DNA from: an uncultured Acidobacteriota bacterium
GTDB taxonomy: Bacteria; Acidobacteriota; UBA6911; CAINFC01
Direction: 5' to 3'
Assembly: GCA_903847975.1 (NCBI GenBank)
Contig: CAINFC010000138.1
Coordinates: forward strand, 52,340 to 116,339
DNA: 64,000 nt
Made by a program: the position numbers and the translations under genes
The notes under the pieces: generated by a model
Told to the model about the DNA's origin: nothing
The model's database searches: none
Seen by the model: only the letters and a program-made list of their open reading frames with translations
Part shown: in pieces, positions 8,961-19,700 of the stretch
Position numbering within the stretch: position 1 is the stretch's first letter
How the letters are laid out: each line of letters opens with the position of its first letter

Positions 8961-9274
8961 ACCAATCTAGCGGGTCGATGGGCTACAGATGGATCCATTC
9001 CTACACCGAAGACCCCCTGGGACTATCGGCCGGCGGGAACCTGCCTCCGGCGGAATGACACGCGCTTTGGAAAGTCAGGTCACCCAGTTTGGCATTCCGC
9101 TGGGTTACTCCGCATTCCCCACAGCGCTTCTATTTACTGCTCATCGCCCGGTGGGCCGACCGGTGCGAGGAGAGCCCGGCCTTCTCTGTCGGCAGCCCAA
9201 CTCCAGCCGGGGGATTCGAAAATCTGGAGGCGGAGAATCAGAAGCAACAGCCAACTCGCCGAGATAACCTTTTC

Positions 9275-9310
9275 GGCTCCATCCCTCTCTATCGAGGGAT
9301 GGAGCCTTTT
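9275..9310 (+). terminator. Perfect 13-bp hairpin followed by TTTT
   Basis: GGCTCCATCCCTC (9275-9287) pairs exactly with GAGGGATGGAGCC (9294-9306) across a 6-nt loop, followed on the plus strand by TTTT. On the minus strand the hairpin is 75 bp past the cytochrome gene stop, where it may stop or protect that transcript, although the T run is only on the plus side. No plus-strand gene was found upstream of it. Confidence 0.6.
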
Positions 9311-9380
9311 CCGGATCGATTAACTTTCGCTTGCCCCGTATCGGTCGGCGGTCATGCCGCAACCGGGGTTCGTTCCGGGG

Positions 9381-11219
9381 CTAATCGATGCTTTGATCCG
9401 GATCGAAAGCGACCGGATGGGCCGGCGCTGTTTGCAATATTCTGTTGGTCAGCGAAGAGGGCTTGGAGGTGTTCCACCAAATTCCTTGCGGGCCATACCA
9501 TTCCATTAATTTCCTGGAAAGGTTGACATCGATCGGCTGATTCCATACGGTCGGAGCCGTATCAATGCCCAACCCGAAAGCATCGGCGCGCGTTCCATGG
9601 CAGGAGACGGCACAGGCGTTCGGCATGCCGCCGCCGCTTTGGTACTGGATCGTTTTTTCCGGAGCGATCGGTTCGAAAGTATGGGAGCGGATGTCGTAAG
9701 GAGCTCCGCTGGCGGCGATTTTGGGCATATGGCATTCCACGCATCGTGAAAGGCCCAACACACGATCCGGACCGTAGGGATGCCGGCTGTGTTCGGAAGT
9801 CACCTGGGCAATCTTATTAACATTCGCCGCATACTTGGCAACTTCGGCCTTGGTGATGGCTGCAAAGGGACCGTGGGTGGCGTGACAAGCCAGGCAAAGT
9901 GTGTTGTCGGATACCTTGGTCGGTATTGTCAAATCGCCATCTTTGATCTGCGTGACAACCTGGTGGCGGTTTGTCCCGGCGCGATGAGGATTATGGCATT
10001 CCGTGCACACGACTTTATGGAAGGCGAAGGAGGGCTTTCCGGAGACAGCCATGTCCTCCCACTGCTGATGATGCTGTCTTGAGTTTCTTCCATCCCCCCA
10101 AAGGCCGGGCGCTTCCTTATAATAATTGCTGAGGGGCTCAGCCTGTCCGGGATAGTATTGAAGTTTCGAATCCTCCTTATAGGGCCAGTCGTGGGTACCA
10201 GCCGGAACGGACTTGACCCGGACGTGGCATTGGGAGCAAATTTCATTCTGCTTCTCCGGTGTCAGTTTACCCGGATGGACGATCTTCGCTGGATTGCCCC
10301 CTCCCAGAACATGCAGGGAACCGGGCCCGTGGCACGCCTCGCAACCTATATTCAGAATGTCCGCATTCCCATCGCCGTCGAAATCGAAATAAGATGGGTC
10401 TTCCGGATAGTAAAGAGCCGCAGGAAAAGGTCGGTAGAGCCACTCGCCCGATGCCGTCTTTGCCAGCGTGCGAATACCGGTCGTGTGGCAGCCGATACAG
10501 CTTTTGGACTGGGTCGCCGCATTGGTGGCGATTTTGGCAGCGGTCACCGTCGAGTCGTATTTGGGAGCAAAAGTCGTCGGATCATACCAGTTGTTCGGGT
10601 TATAGAGCACATAGGCATTGGTCGCTTCGTTATATTGAACCGGAGACGTATAGGAGTCCTGGGAAAGCGAACCGTCCGCCAGCGGCACCCTTACCGCGTA
10701 CCGCTGTTTCCAGTCGCCCGTACCGCCGTGGGTAAAGAGAACCGGCATCTTCAGGGTGCCGATCGTCACGTAGTAGGTATCCTTCTCCAAAGCAAGGATG
10801 GGAGCATTCGGCTTATACGGGTCGAAGACGGACTTGATCCGATTAAAATCAAGACCCTGGGCGAAATCGTCGATTCCGTTCCGGTCGTAGTCGTTCATGA
10901 CCCCTTTACCGTTTTGAAGGCTATAGGCGGACATGGGTCTGCGGTATGCCAAAGCGTGTTTGGTTTCCCGCCAGGAGGCGGCTTCTTTATGACAGGCGAT
11001 ACAAATTTCAGAGCCGAGGTAAACACCCCGCTGTAAATCGGCCTGTGTGTAATAGGTGCCCAGCATGCGGCTGATTTTGCCGGAAGACAGAAGCTGTTTA
11101 ACTTCCGCTTCCAGCGGCTTATCATGAGAGGAGGAAATCTTGATTTGGTTGTTGTCCGCCCGGCCGGTCCATATGGCCAAGCCCAGACAGGCAAAAACGA
11201 ACGTAGCTTTCATTTTCAT
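9381..11219 (-). CDS. Secreted multihaem c-type cytochrome
   Basis: 612 residues from ATG 11219, just before a signal peptide (ATFVFACLGLAIWTGRA); a second ATG lies two codons on. Seven CXXCH haem-binding motifs are visible in order: CIACH, CIGCH, CEACH, CSQCH, CTECH, CLACH and CVECH. An eighth, CAVSCH, has three residues between the cysteines. Many His residues between motifs could be distal ligands. There is no membrane anchor besides the signal, so a periplasmic or surface electron carrier or a redox enzyme is likely. No quinol oxidase or porin partner is adjacent, and the acceptor is unknown. It sits between the two copies of the duplicated oxidoreductase locus. Confidence 0.88.
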   Translation of the reverse strand: MKMKATFVFACLGLAIWTGRADNNQIKISSSHDKPLEAEVKQLLSSGKISRMLGTYYTQADLQRGVYLGSEICIACHKEAASWRETKHALAYRRPMSAYSLQNGKGVMNDYDRNGIDDFAQGLDFNRIKSVFDPYKPNAPILALEKDTYYVTIGTLKMPVLFTHGGTGDWKQRYAVRVPLADGSLSQDSYTSPVQYNEATNAYVLYNPNNWYDPTTFAPKYDSTVTAAKIATNAATQSKSCIGCHTTGIRTLAKTASGEWLYRPFPAALYYPEDPSYFDFDGDGNADILNIGCEACHGPGSLHVLGGGNPAKIVHPGKLTPEKQNEICSQCHVRVKSVPAGTHDWPYKEDSKLQYYPGQAEPLSNYYKEAPGLWGDGRNSRQHHQQWEDMAVSGKPSFAFHKVVCTECHNPHRAGTNRHQVVTQIKDGDLTIPTKVSDNTLCLACHATHGPFAAITKAEVAKYAANVNKIAQVTSEHSRHPYGPDRVLGLSRCVECHMPKIAASGAPYDIRSHTFEPIAPEKTIQYQSGGGMPNACAVSCHGTRADAFGLGIDTAPTVWNQPIDVNLSRKLMEWYGPQGIWWNTSKPSSLTNRILQTAPAHPVAFDPDQSID

Positions 11220-11395
11220 AAAGTGCCCCGAGTTAAGAAAAAGTTGAGAACGATCATTCCATCGCAGCAAAGTCAATCTGTCACATGCGGCGGTCCCCGT
11301 TTTGGCTATGCCGTGCCTACAATACTTGGCTTTGCAATCGCAAAAGGAAATCCATCGGGAAACTTTATCGCCGGCAATGCCGGTGTGTCAAGGTC

Positions 11396-11835
11396 GACAG
11401 CTCGTCGGCCTTTTGGTTACCTTTGAATTTTCTCTTCCTGGGATCCGTCTGCAGGGGCATGCCCACGGTCGGGTTTTCTCTGGCATGTCCACTCCGTTGG
11501 CGGTCAGGTGTTCCAGCATGCGGGCGTAGGATTCCTCCATCCCATTTTCGCTTTTAATCCTGTGGTAGACCTCGTCCGGGCAGCACTTCTTTCCGAGAAG
11601 GCAGGAGATGTTGCCGGTGCGAGGCAGGGCGCGGGACACCTTGATCTTGCCGAGCTTACCGTCCTGCACCCAGGCTGCGGCCTCCCCGGTGCCGGAAACG
11701 GAGGAGCGGCTCTACGTTCCGGCCTGCATGATTATCCTGTGCTTGCGGGCGAATTCCACCACCCGCCGGCCTTCCGATACATTGTGGGAAATGGGGTTTC
11801 CAGGTAAACGTCTTTCCCCGACGGGGTGGCCCAGA
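11396..11835 (-). pseudogene. Decayed second copy of the Gfo/Idh oxidoreductase gene
   Basis: Residue-level matches to the intact gene at 7105-8547 are clear: KIKVSRAL, TGNIS.LLGKKC.PDEV, RIKSE.GMEE.YARMLEHL.ANGVD. The Tat signal and NAD-binding N-terminus are absent. About 590 bp of the middle is missing; the joint falls at CAGGGCGC, which occurs at both ends of the missing part in the intact gene (around 7380 and 7980). A second deletion removes the stretch equivalent to about 8195-8636. Frameshifts split what remains, so no working enzyme can be made. Confidence 0.85.
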
Positions 11836-11837
11836 TG

Positions 11838-12147
11838 GCCCTGCCAAAGGGCAACCCTCGACGGTGTCAAGATCGGTGGCAGGGAATTATATTAATGCCG
11901 CCAAGAGTCCCCGTATGCCGGAGCCAGGCCCTTCCGCCTTTTTTCCCGCACTTCCTTTCTTGTTGTAAGCCCGGTCTTTTCACAGGAAGACGGGAAGATC
12001 AGGAAGGAAGAATAAAGCCGTCCGGGTATTTCGGATGGGGAGAGGGATTTTTTGCACCTCCCTCCATCTGTCGCCTCCGGCAAGCTACGCGGCGCCGGGT
12101 CTTGCCAATCGCCGGGAGGGAATTTAGAATTGAAAAAGGAGTTGTGG
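11838..12147. repeat. Flank duplicated from 8636-8960 (unit 2)
   Basis: This is the second copy of the non-coding flank, continuous with the oxidoreductase pseudogene, and it ends just before the DUF4127 gene start. It may therefore now supply the upstream region of that operon. It includes palindrome copy C. Similarity is strong but with scattered substitutions, so the duplication is not recent. Confidence 0.8.
11941..12010 (+). repeat. Dispersed palindromic repeat, copy C
   Basis: Arm TTCCCGCACTTCCTTTCTTG, then TTGTAAGCCCGGTC, then TTTTCACAGGAAGACGGGAAG and ATCAGGAAGGAAG. It closely matches copy B, as expected if both were carried by the locus duplication. Confidence 0.75.
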
Positions 12148-12165
12148 TTGGGAAAGGAGAGATTA

Positions 12166-13812
12166 ATGATCAGGGGTGCGAGTTTTCTGCTGGTGCTTTG
12201 TCTGTGGTCCTGGTCCCCGGGGGTGGCCGCGGTGCCGCCCGCTTCCGGGGAGATCCTGCTGGTGCCGATCGACGATCGGCCGGCCGTGGCCCAGTTTGCG
12301 GTGATGATCGGCGCCATCGCCGACCAGGAGGTGCGGATGCCTCCCGCGGAGCTGCTGGGGCGCTTCACGCGGCCGGGCGATCCGGAAGGGATCGACCGCT
12401 GGCTGCGGGCTCAGGATTATCGGAAAGTCGACGCCGTCATCCTTTCGGCGGACATGCTGGCGTACGGGGGGCTGATCGCCTCGCGCTCCCCGAGGGTTCC
12501 CGCCGAAAAAGCTCTGGAGCGCCTGGCGTTTTTCCGCTGGTTCCGGAAGAGCCACCCCCGGGTTCCGGTGTACGCCTTCAGCGTGCTCATGCGGGTCGCC
12601 CCCACGGCTGAGGCCTCCAACCGGTCCTGGAGGGAGCCGCTGGCCCGATGGGCGGAGCTCAAGGACCGCGTTCCCAAGACGGGCGATCAGCGCCTTGCCG
12701 CCGAGCTGGCCGATCTCGAACAGAAGCTGGATCCGGCGGTGACCGCCGACTACCTTTCCGCCCGCCGCCGGGATCTGCAGGTGAACCTGGCCATGCTCGA
12801 GCTGCGGAAAGACAAAATCATCGATTCGCTGATTCTGCTGCAGGACGATGCCCGCGAATTCGGTCTGCACCGCCAGGATCAGGAGGAAATCCGGGCCCGG
12901 CTGCGGGAGCTGCAGCTGGAGTCGGCGGTTCCCATCTACAACGGTGCGGATGAAGGGTCGCTGTCGCTCCTCAGCCGGGCGGTTCTCGAAAAATACCGGC
13001 GGGTCCCGCGGGTCATGCCGGTCTATTCCTCGACCAAGAGCAGGGAAGTGATCGCCCCGTTTGAAGATCAGCCGCTCCAATATACCGTTGAGCATCAGAT
13101 CCTCTCCTCCGGCGCCCGGCTGGCCGACGAAAGCCATCCGGCCGATTACCTGCTGTACATCAACGCTCCCCGGACCTCCGACGCGGAATTCAGCGACTTT
13201 ACGCGTCGCCTGACGGCGGATGTCCGCCAGGGAAAGCCGGTGGCGATTGCCGATATCCTGTTTCCCCCTCCTCATTACAGCGGCGCCGATGAGCGGCTGA
13301 TCCGCGTCCTGGAAAAGGAAGGGCTGTTCGACCGCCTGGCGGCCTATGCCGGCTGGAACACCGCCGGGAATGCGCTGGGGACGGCCATTCCGCAGGCCAA
13401 TTTGCGCATCCTGTCCGCCGCGGTCACCGGGGATTCGCCGGAGAAGGCCATGCGCGCGCAGGCCGCGCAGATCGCCTTTCTCCTGCACCGCTTCTGCGGA
13501 GACTACATTTATCATGATGTGGTGCGTTTCGAAATCAACCAGGAGCTGCGCAAAGGATCCACCGATCCCACCGACGAATTCACCGGGGATCTCTACCGCC
13601 GGATCAACCGCCGGACGGAGGAGCAGCTCCGGCCGCGGATCGAGGAGTTTTTCCGCCGCCACTTTCGGGGCCGAAGCTACCCGGTGGCGGCCGCCGGCGC
13701 CTCGGCAGCCATGATCATTCGGGATCTGACCGATCTGCGGATCCGCCTGCCCTGGCCGAGAACCTTCGAAGTCACCGTAGAGTACAAAGTCAACTACTCC
13801 CTTGGAAACTGA
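12166..13812 (+). CDS. DUF4127 family exported protein
   Basis: 548 residues. ATG 12166 follows GGAAAGGAGA and opens a signal peptide ([17 protein letters not shown]). The mature protein starts [13 protein letters not shown], the opening of the DUF4127 family, and keeps other family-like blocks such as [20 protein letters not shown] and [14 protein letters not shown]. The biochemical role of the family is not known to me; the alpha/beta pattern with conserved Asp and Asn is compatible with an enzyme. It is the first gene of a tight three-gene unit: the ornithine aminotransferase starts 18 bp after its stop. Confidence 0.8.
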   Translation: MIRGASFLLVLCLWSWSPGVAAVPPASGEILLVPIDDRPAVAQFAVMIGAIADQEVRMPPAELLGRFTRPGDPEGIDRWLRAQDYRKVDAVILSADMLAYGGLIASRSPRVPAEKALERLAFFRWFRKSHPRVPVYAFSVLMRVAPTAEASNRSWREPLARWAELKDRVPKTGDQRLAAELADLEQKLDPAVTADYLSARRRDLQVNLAMLELRKDKIIDSLILLQDDAREFGLHRQDQEEIRARLRELQLESAVPIYNGADEGSLSLLSRAVLEKYRRVPRVMPVYSSTKSREVIAPFEDQPLQYTVEHQILSSGARLADESHPADYLLYINAPRTSDAEFSDFTRRLTADVRQGKPVAIADILFPPPHYSGADERLIRVLEKEGLFDRLAAYAGWNTAGNALGTAIPQANLRILSAAVTGDSPEKAMRAQAAQIAFLLHRFCGDYIYHDVVRFEINQELRKGSTDPTDEFTGDLYRRINRRTEEQLRPRIEEFFRRHFRGRSYPVAAAGASAAMIIRDLTDLRIRLPWPRTFEVTVEYKVNYSLGN

Positions 13813-13830
13813 CGCATGCAAGGAGGGCCT

Positions 13831-15036
13831 ATGGAAGCCAGGGATTACATTCAACTGGAAGAGCAGTTCGGAGCCCATAACTACAAGCCGCTGGACGTCG
13901 TTCTGTCCCGCGGCCAGGGGGTCTGGGTCTGGGATGTCAGCGGAACGCGCTACCTGGATTGCCTCTCCGCCTATTCGGCCGTCAATCAGGGGCACTGCCA
14001 CCCCCGGATCCTGGAGGCGCTCATCGACCAGGCCCGCCGGCTGACCCTGACCTCGCGGGCCTTCCGCAACGACCAGCTCGGGCTTTTCTACCAGGAGCTC
14101 TGCGAATTGACCCGCTCCCACAGTGTGTTGCCGATGAACAGCGGGGCGGAAGCCGTGGAGACGGTGATCAAGACGGTGCGCAAGTGGGCCTACCAGGTGA
14201 AGGGGGTCCCCGAGGACCAGGCGGAGATCATCGTCTGCGCCGACAATTTCCACGGCCGGACGATCACCATCGTCGGCTTCAGCACCGACGAGGGTTCCCG
14301 GGCCGGGTTCGGGCCCTTCACGCCGGGATTCCGGATCATTCCCTTCGGAGATGCCGGGGCCCTGGAGGCGGCCATTACACCCCACACCGCCGGGTTCCTG
14401 GTGGAGCCCATCCAGGGGGAAGCCGGCGTGATCCTTCCTCCGGACGGATTTCTGAAGCAGGCCAGGGAAATCTGCACCCGAAACCGGGTGGTCCTCATTC
14501 TGGATGAAATTCAGACCGGCCTGGGGCGCACCGGAAAGCTCTTGGCCGAGGAGCACGAGGGGATCGAGGCGGATTTGTCCCTGATCGGCAAGGCTCTGTC
14601 CGGAGGCTTCTACCCGGTATCCGCGGTGCTTTCCAACACGGAGGTGATGAGCGTGCTGCACCCCGGGGAACACGGCAGCACCTTCGGCGGCAATCCGCTG
14701 GCCTGCGCCGTGGCCCGGATGGCGCTGCGCGTGCTGAGGGAAGAGGGGATGATCGAAAACGCCGCACGGATGGGAGAGTATTTCCTGGCCGGCCTGCGTG
14801 CCATACCGAGCCCCCGGATCCGGGAAGTCCGCGGGCGGGGGCTGATGATCGGCCTGGAGCTATGGCCGGATGCGGGAGGAGCCAGGCCCTATTGCCTGCA
14901 GCTGAAGGAAAAAGGAATGCTGTGCAAGGATACCCACAGCCACACCATCCGGATTGCCCCGCCCCTGGTCATTACCCGGGAAACGGTGGACTGGGCCCTG
15001 GAGCAGATAACCGCCGTTCTCGGCGCGGGAGAATAG
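13831..15036 (+). CDS. rocD: Ornithine--oxo-acid aminotransferase
   Basis: 401 residues, a class III PLP-dependent aminotransferase. ATG 13831 is chosen over 13816 because AGGAGG lies at 13820-13825. Family features are: the opening with [11 protein letters not shown] and [15 protein letters not shown], the PLP-site block [13 protein letters not shown], the Schiff-base Lys in [13 protein letters not shown], and the phosphate-contact [12 protein letters not shown]. It transfers the delta-amino group of ornithine to 2-oxoglutarate, giving glutamate semialdehyde and glutamate, a cytoplasmic step of arginine/ornithine breakdown. It is co-transcribed with the GTPase-like gene 3 bp downstream. Confidence 0.9.
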   Translation: MEARDYIQLEEQFGAHNYKPLDVVLSRGQGVWVWDVSGTRYLDCLSAYSAVNQGHCHPRILEALIDQARRLTLTSRAFRNDQLGLFYQELCELTRSHSVLPMNSGAEAVETVIKTVRKWAYQVKGVPEDQAEIIVCADNFHGRTITIVGFSTDEGSRAGFGPFTPGFRIIPFGDAGALEAAITPHTAGFLVEPIQGEAGVILPPDGFLKQAREICTRNRVVLILDEIQTGLGRTGKLLAEEHEGIEADLSLIGKALSGGFYPVSAVLSNTEVMSVLHPGEHGSTFGGNPLACAVARMALRVLREEGMIENAARMGEYFLAGLRAIPSPRIREVRGRGLMIGLELWPDAGGARPYCLQLKEKGMLCKDTHSHTIRIAPPLVITRETVDWALEQITAVLGAGE

Positions 15037-15039
15037 GAA

Positions 15040-16368
15040 ATGATCGAAAACGTCCTTATCATGGGCGCCGCCGGGCGCGACTTTCATAACTTCAACGTCT
15101 ACTTCCGGGACAACCGCCGTTACAACGTGGTCTGCTTTACCGCCACCCAGATTCCGGATATCGACGGGCGGCAGTATCCGCGGGAGCTGGCCGGGGAGCT
15201 GTATCCCCGCGGGATTCCCATTTATTCCGACGAGAGGCTGGCCGAGCTGATCCGCGAGCACCGCGTCGACCTGGTGGCCTTTTCCTACAGCGATGTCCCC
15301 CACCTGGAGGTGATGCACAAAGCCTCCCTGGTAACCGCTGCCGGCGCGGATTTCATCATCATCGGAGCCTCCTACACCATGCTCCGCTCGCAGAAGAAAA
15401 TCGTTTCGGTCTGCGCGGTGCGCACCGGCTGCGGGAAGTCGCAGACCTGCCGCGAGGTGATCCGCATCCTGAAGAAGTCGGGCCGCAAGGTGGTTTCCGT
15501 CCGCCACCCGATGCCCTACGGGGATCTGACCCGGCAGGTGGTCCAGCGCTTTTCGGAATATGCGGACTTCGATCGGCACCGCTGCACCATCGAGGAGCGG
15601 GAGGAGTATGAGCCGGTGGTGCGCACCGGAACGGTCATCTACGCCGGCATCGACTACGGGAAGATCCTGGCGGAGGCGGAGAAGGAAGCGGACATCATTA
15701 TCTGGGACGGCGGGAACAACGATACACCTTTTTATAAGCCCGACGTGCACATCGTGATTTTCGATCCGCACCGTGCGGGCCACGAAACGGCCTATCATCC
15801 CGGGGAAACCAATATGCTTCTGGCAGACATTGCGGTCATCAACAAGGTCGACAGCGCCGACCCGGAGAATGTGGAGCAGGTCCGCCGGACCATTCTGCGG
15901 CACAACCCCCGCGCCCGGATCGTGCTGGCCGATTCCGAACTGCAGGTGGAAAATGCCGCCGAAATCCGCGGAAAAAGGGTGCTGGTGATCGAAGACGGGC
16001 CCACCCTGACGCACGGGGAGATGGCCTTCGGTGCCGGGGTGATCGCCGCCCGGAGATACGAGGCCGCCTCGCTGGTCGACCCCCGCCCCTTTCTGGCCGG
16101 GACTTTGCAGGAAGTGTTCGAAAAGTACCCGCGCATCGGGCCGCTCCTGCCGGCCATGGGATACAGCCCGCAGCAGATCAGGGACCTGGAAGACACCATC
16201 AACCGTGCGGAATGCGATCTGGTGCTCTCGGCCACGCCCATCGACCTGACCCGGCTGGTGCAAATCCGCAAGCCCACCCTGCGGGTGCGTTACGAGTACC
16301 AGGATCATGGCGAACCTACCCTGGAGCAGCTGCTGGCGGACTACTTACCGGTTCCTTATTCGGGATAG
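15040..16368 (+). CDS. Cyclic 2,3-diphosphoglycerate synthetase-like P-loop protein (COG2403 type)
   Basis: 442 residues. It opens with a Rossmann-like segment (VLIMGAAGRDFHNFNVYFRD) and then a P-loop NTPase domain with VRTGCGKSQ at about residues 127-135. Further family blocks are HPMPYGDL, WDGGNNDTPFYKPD, INKVDSADPEN and EDGPTLTHGEM. The archaeal namesake makes cyclic 2,3-diphosphoglycerate; bacterial members are widespread and their true reaction is uncertain. The start lies 3 bp after the rocD stop, with GAATAGGAA before it. The link to ornithine metabolism by operon position is inference. Confidence 0.8.
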   Translation: MIENVLIMGAAGRDFHNFNVYFRDNRRYNVVCFTATQIPDIDGRQYPRELAGELYPRGIPIYSDERLAELIREHRVDLVAFSYSDVPHLEVMHKASLVTAAGADFIIIGASYTMLRSQKKIVSVCAVRTGCGKSQTCREVIRILKKSGRKVVSVRHPMPYGDLTRQVVQRFSEYADFDRHRCTIEEREEYEPVVRTGTVIYAGIDYGKILAEAEKEADIIIWDGGNNDTPFYKPDVHIVIFDPHRAGHETAYHPGETNMLLADIAVINKVDSADPENVEQVRRTILRHNPRARIVLADSELQVENAAEIRGKRVLVIEDGPTLTHGEMAFGAGVIAARRYEAASLVDPRPFLAGTLQEVFEKYPRIGPLLPAMGYSPQQIRDLEDTINRAECDLVLSATPIDLTRLVQIRKPTLRVRYEYQDHGEPTLEQLLADYLPVPYSG

Positions 16369-16701
16369 CTTCGCAAAAAATCGGACTGGTGCCTTCCGGA
16401 AGAGGCCTTTCTGTCTCCGGGGGAGAACGTGCGGGCCGTCAAGGATTTGTATTCAGCAAGGCGGGCGGAATGCCCGCTGACATAATAGCCTGGGGTGGAG
16501 CGCAGCGGAGCCTGAGGTCGGTTTGCCTTACGTACGAGGGTCTGAAAGCCCGAGACCCATCCTCTGTTGTCGATCCTTTACAAAGATTTTTGCCCGGGAC
16601 CTTCCTTTGGGGATAAGGCGAAAGAATGTCTCGGGCTTTCGCCACTTATTGCCGCATCATCGTTCGTGAGGGCGGCGCAGAAATTTTGTTTCGTTCCGAG
16701 T
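16369..16701. other. Palindrome-rich intergenic spacer
   Basis: This 330-bp gap lies between convergent genes. It has several short foldable stretches: GGGTCT/AGACCC near 16530-16560, AAGGCGAAAG facing GCTTTCGCCACTT near 16616-16653, and a block GGGGTGGAGCGCAGCGGAGCC that looks like a degenerate intergenic repeat unit. One of these could end the rocD-operon transcript. No gene is seen. Confidence 0.4.
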
Positions 16702-19700
16702 TCAAGCTTCAGCCGGATCCGGCCTGCCGTCGGGGCAGATCGGCATGGAAAAAAAGAACTGGCTTCCCCGTCCGGACGGGGAATGGCGGTGGCCGATGGC
16801 CCCTCCGTGCGCTTCGATGATGAATCGGGAAACGGCCAGGCCCAGGCCCGTCCCCTTGACTTTCCGCGGTGCGCTCAGCTGGGCGTACTGGTCGAAGAGC
16901 AGCGGCCGATACTCTTCCTCGATGCCTTCGCCGTCATCTTCCACCATCACTTCCAGCACTTCGGGACGGATCTTCCGCACCGCAATGCGCACGTTCCCTC
17001 CGGCCGGGGTGAACTTGACCGCATTGCTCAGCAGGTTGTTGATCACCTGGGTGATCTTGTCGGAATCGGCCAAAATCCTTGCCGATTGCGCCTCCGGCTG
17101 GATTTCGCAGCGGACCTGGATTTCCTTCTGCTGAAACAACGGGGCCAGCAGCTCCAGGGCCTCGGAAATCAGCGGGGCCAGGGTGATTTCCGCCTTGTTG
17201 AGCACCATCTTTCCCGCTTCAAACTTGGAATAGTCCAGCATGTCGTTAATCAGGGTCAGCATTTTTTCCGAAGACTGCACGATGACGTCGCAGGTCTTTT
17301 TCACGCTCATCCGCTCCGGAAAAATCCGCAGGGCGTCGGCATAGCCCATCACCGCGGTCAGCGGGGTGCGCAGCTCGTGAACCAGCATGGCGGTGAAGTC
17401 GGCCTTGAGCTTCAGCTCGTTCTCCAGCCGCTTGGTCTCCAGCCGGTCGGTGAGACGCGCCGTCCGGATCCGGAAGGCCAGGCCCAGAAGGCCCACGAAG
17501 CCCGCCGCCAGCAAGACGGTAAACGACCAGGTCTGCCAGAAGGGTGGAGTGATCACGATGCGGATGGAGGCTCCCTCGGAATTCCAGATTCCGTCGTTGT
17601 TGCTCCCTTTGACCTGAAAACGGTACTCGCCGGGTTTCAGGCTGGTAAAGGAGGCAAACCGCCTCGTGGAGGGGGTCTGGATCCAGTCGACGTCCAGGCC
17701 TTGCATCCGATAGGCATACCGGTTCTTGCTTGGTGCGGTAAAGTCCAGGGCGCTGAACTCGAAAGAAAACAGGTAGTCGCGATGGGAGAGCACGATCTCC
17801 CCGGTCTCGGAAATGGGCCGGGGCAGGGCCACGTCCTTGTTCAGCTTCTGGAAAGAAGTCAGCACCACTGGCGGAACGACCTCGTTTTCCCGTATGGCCG
17901 CGGGGAAGAAGAAATTGAACCCGCGAATCCCTCCGAAGAACATTTCCCCGTTGCGGCTACGGAAATAGGATCCGCCGTTGAATTCGTTGCTCTGCAGGCC
18001 ATCCAGCTCGTTGTAGTTTTTAACGGCCATGGTCTCCGGATCCAGGCGGGACAAACCGTTCAGGGTGCTGATCCACAGCATGCCCGCTTCGTCCTCCAGC
18101 ATGCCGTAGATGGAGTTACTGGGCAGTCCTTCCGGAACTCCATAGTGCGAGAAGGTGGTTCTTTCCGGGTTGAGCCTGTTGAGGCCGCCCCCCCAGGTGG
18201 CGATCCAGAGGTTGCGCCGGCGGTCTTCGTACAGGGCGAAAAGGAAATCGTTGTTGAGCCGGCCGGCTTCTTCGGGGGCGGCCCGGAAGGCGGTGAAGCG
18301 GCCGGAGCCGGGGTCCAGCCGGCAAAGTCCGCCGCCGTAGGTGGCCACCCACAGCACCCCGCTCTGGTCGTGCAGCAGGCCGCGTACGATGTTGCTGCTG
18401 ATGCTGCCGGGATCTCCTTCCCGCGGCAGGTAGCGTGTAAATCGGCCGGTGCGGCGGTCCAGGCGGTTCAGGCCCCCGCCATGAGTTCCTACCCAGAAGT
18501 TGCCGTTGCGGTCCTCATAAAGGGCCCGGATCTCGTCGTGGCTGATGCTGCTGCTGTCCTCCGGCCGGTTGCGGTAAGCGAAGAAAGTCCCCCGGCTGCG
18601 GTCGAACCGGTTCAGGCCGCCGCCGTTGGTGCCCAGCCAGAGAGTGCCTTCTCTGTCTTCATAGACCAGCCGCACGATGTTGCTGCTCAGGCTGGTGGGA
18701 TCGCCGGGCCGGTGTCGAAAGTGGGTGAAGCGGTCCGCGCGGCGGTCGTAGCGGTCCAGACCCCCGCCATGGGTGCCGATCCAAAGGATGCCGCTGCCAT
18801 CTTCCAGAAGGCTCCAGACGATATTGTTGCTGAGCCGGTCCGGGTCTTCCGGGTCGACCTGAATATGGGAAAACTGCCGTTTGCGGATCTTGGTGATTCC
18901 GCCGCCATAGGTGCCGATCCACAGCACGCCGGAACGGTCTTCCCGGATGGAGCGGATCTCGTTGTTGCTCAGGCTGTTGGCTTCCAGCGGGGAAAACCGA
19001 TAGGCGGAAAAGCTTCCGTCCCGGGGATCCAGGGCGATCAGCCCGTTGCCGCCTGTTCCCACCCACAGAATGCCATCCCTGTCCTCCAGGAGCGCATAGA
19101 CCGGGAAGTGTTCGGGGGACGGGAAGCGTGCCGATTGCAAAGCAAAGGGAGTAAACGCTCCCGATGCAGGGTCAAACCGGTAGATCCTGCTGCCTTTGGT
19201 GCCGACCCAGATATGGCCGGACCGGGCGCGGTGCAAGGTCCAGATGCAATCGCTATCGGAGCCGGCAGGCGCCCCGGGTTCCGGCCGAAAGACGGAAAAC
19301 AGGTTGCTCTTCGGATCGTATCGGTTCAGGCCGCCGCCGTTGGTGCCGATCCACAGGATGCCTTCCGCATCCTCGCAAAGGGCGTATATTTCGTCCTGCG
19401 AAAGGCTGCCGGCGATTCCGGGCTGGGAATGGAATACCCGGAAGGTCTTCCGATCGGGGTCGAGCCGGTTCAGGCCGCTGTCCGTACCCACCCATATCGC
19501 CCCCTGCCGGTCCTGGAGCACAGACCGCACCACGTCATTGCTCAGGCCCTCGGTGCCGGCCGCCGGAAGAGCGCGCGGAAAGCGCGTGAAGCGGTCCAGG
19601 CGAGGGTCGTAGCGGTTCAGCCCACCGTGGAAGGTTCCCACCCAGATCTCCCCTTCACGGCTTTCCAGCAGGGATAAGATGTTCCCGTGGCTCAGGCTGG

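Noticed and set aside
9210..9240. GATTCGAAAATC resembling a T-loop of tRNA or tmRNA
   Set aside because: Stem pairing is weak and no tRNA cloverleaf or tmRNA tag frame is present.
12163..14673. 836-residue minus-strand frame
   Set aside because: It runs antisense through both the DUF4127 and rocD genes, which are strongly supported; no domain is visible in it.
16567..19677. 1036-residue plus-strand frame
   Set aside because: It mirrors the propeller repeats of the histidine kinase on the other strand; the apparent repeats derive from that gene.
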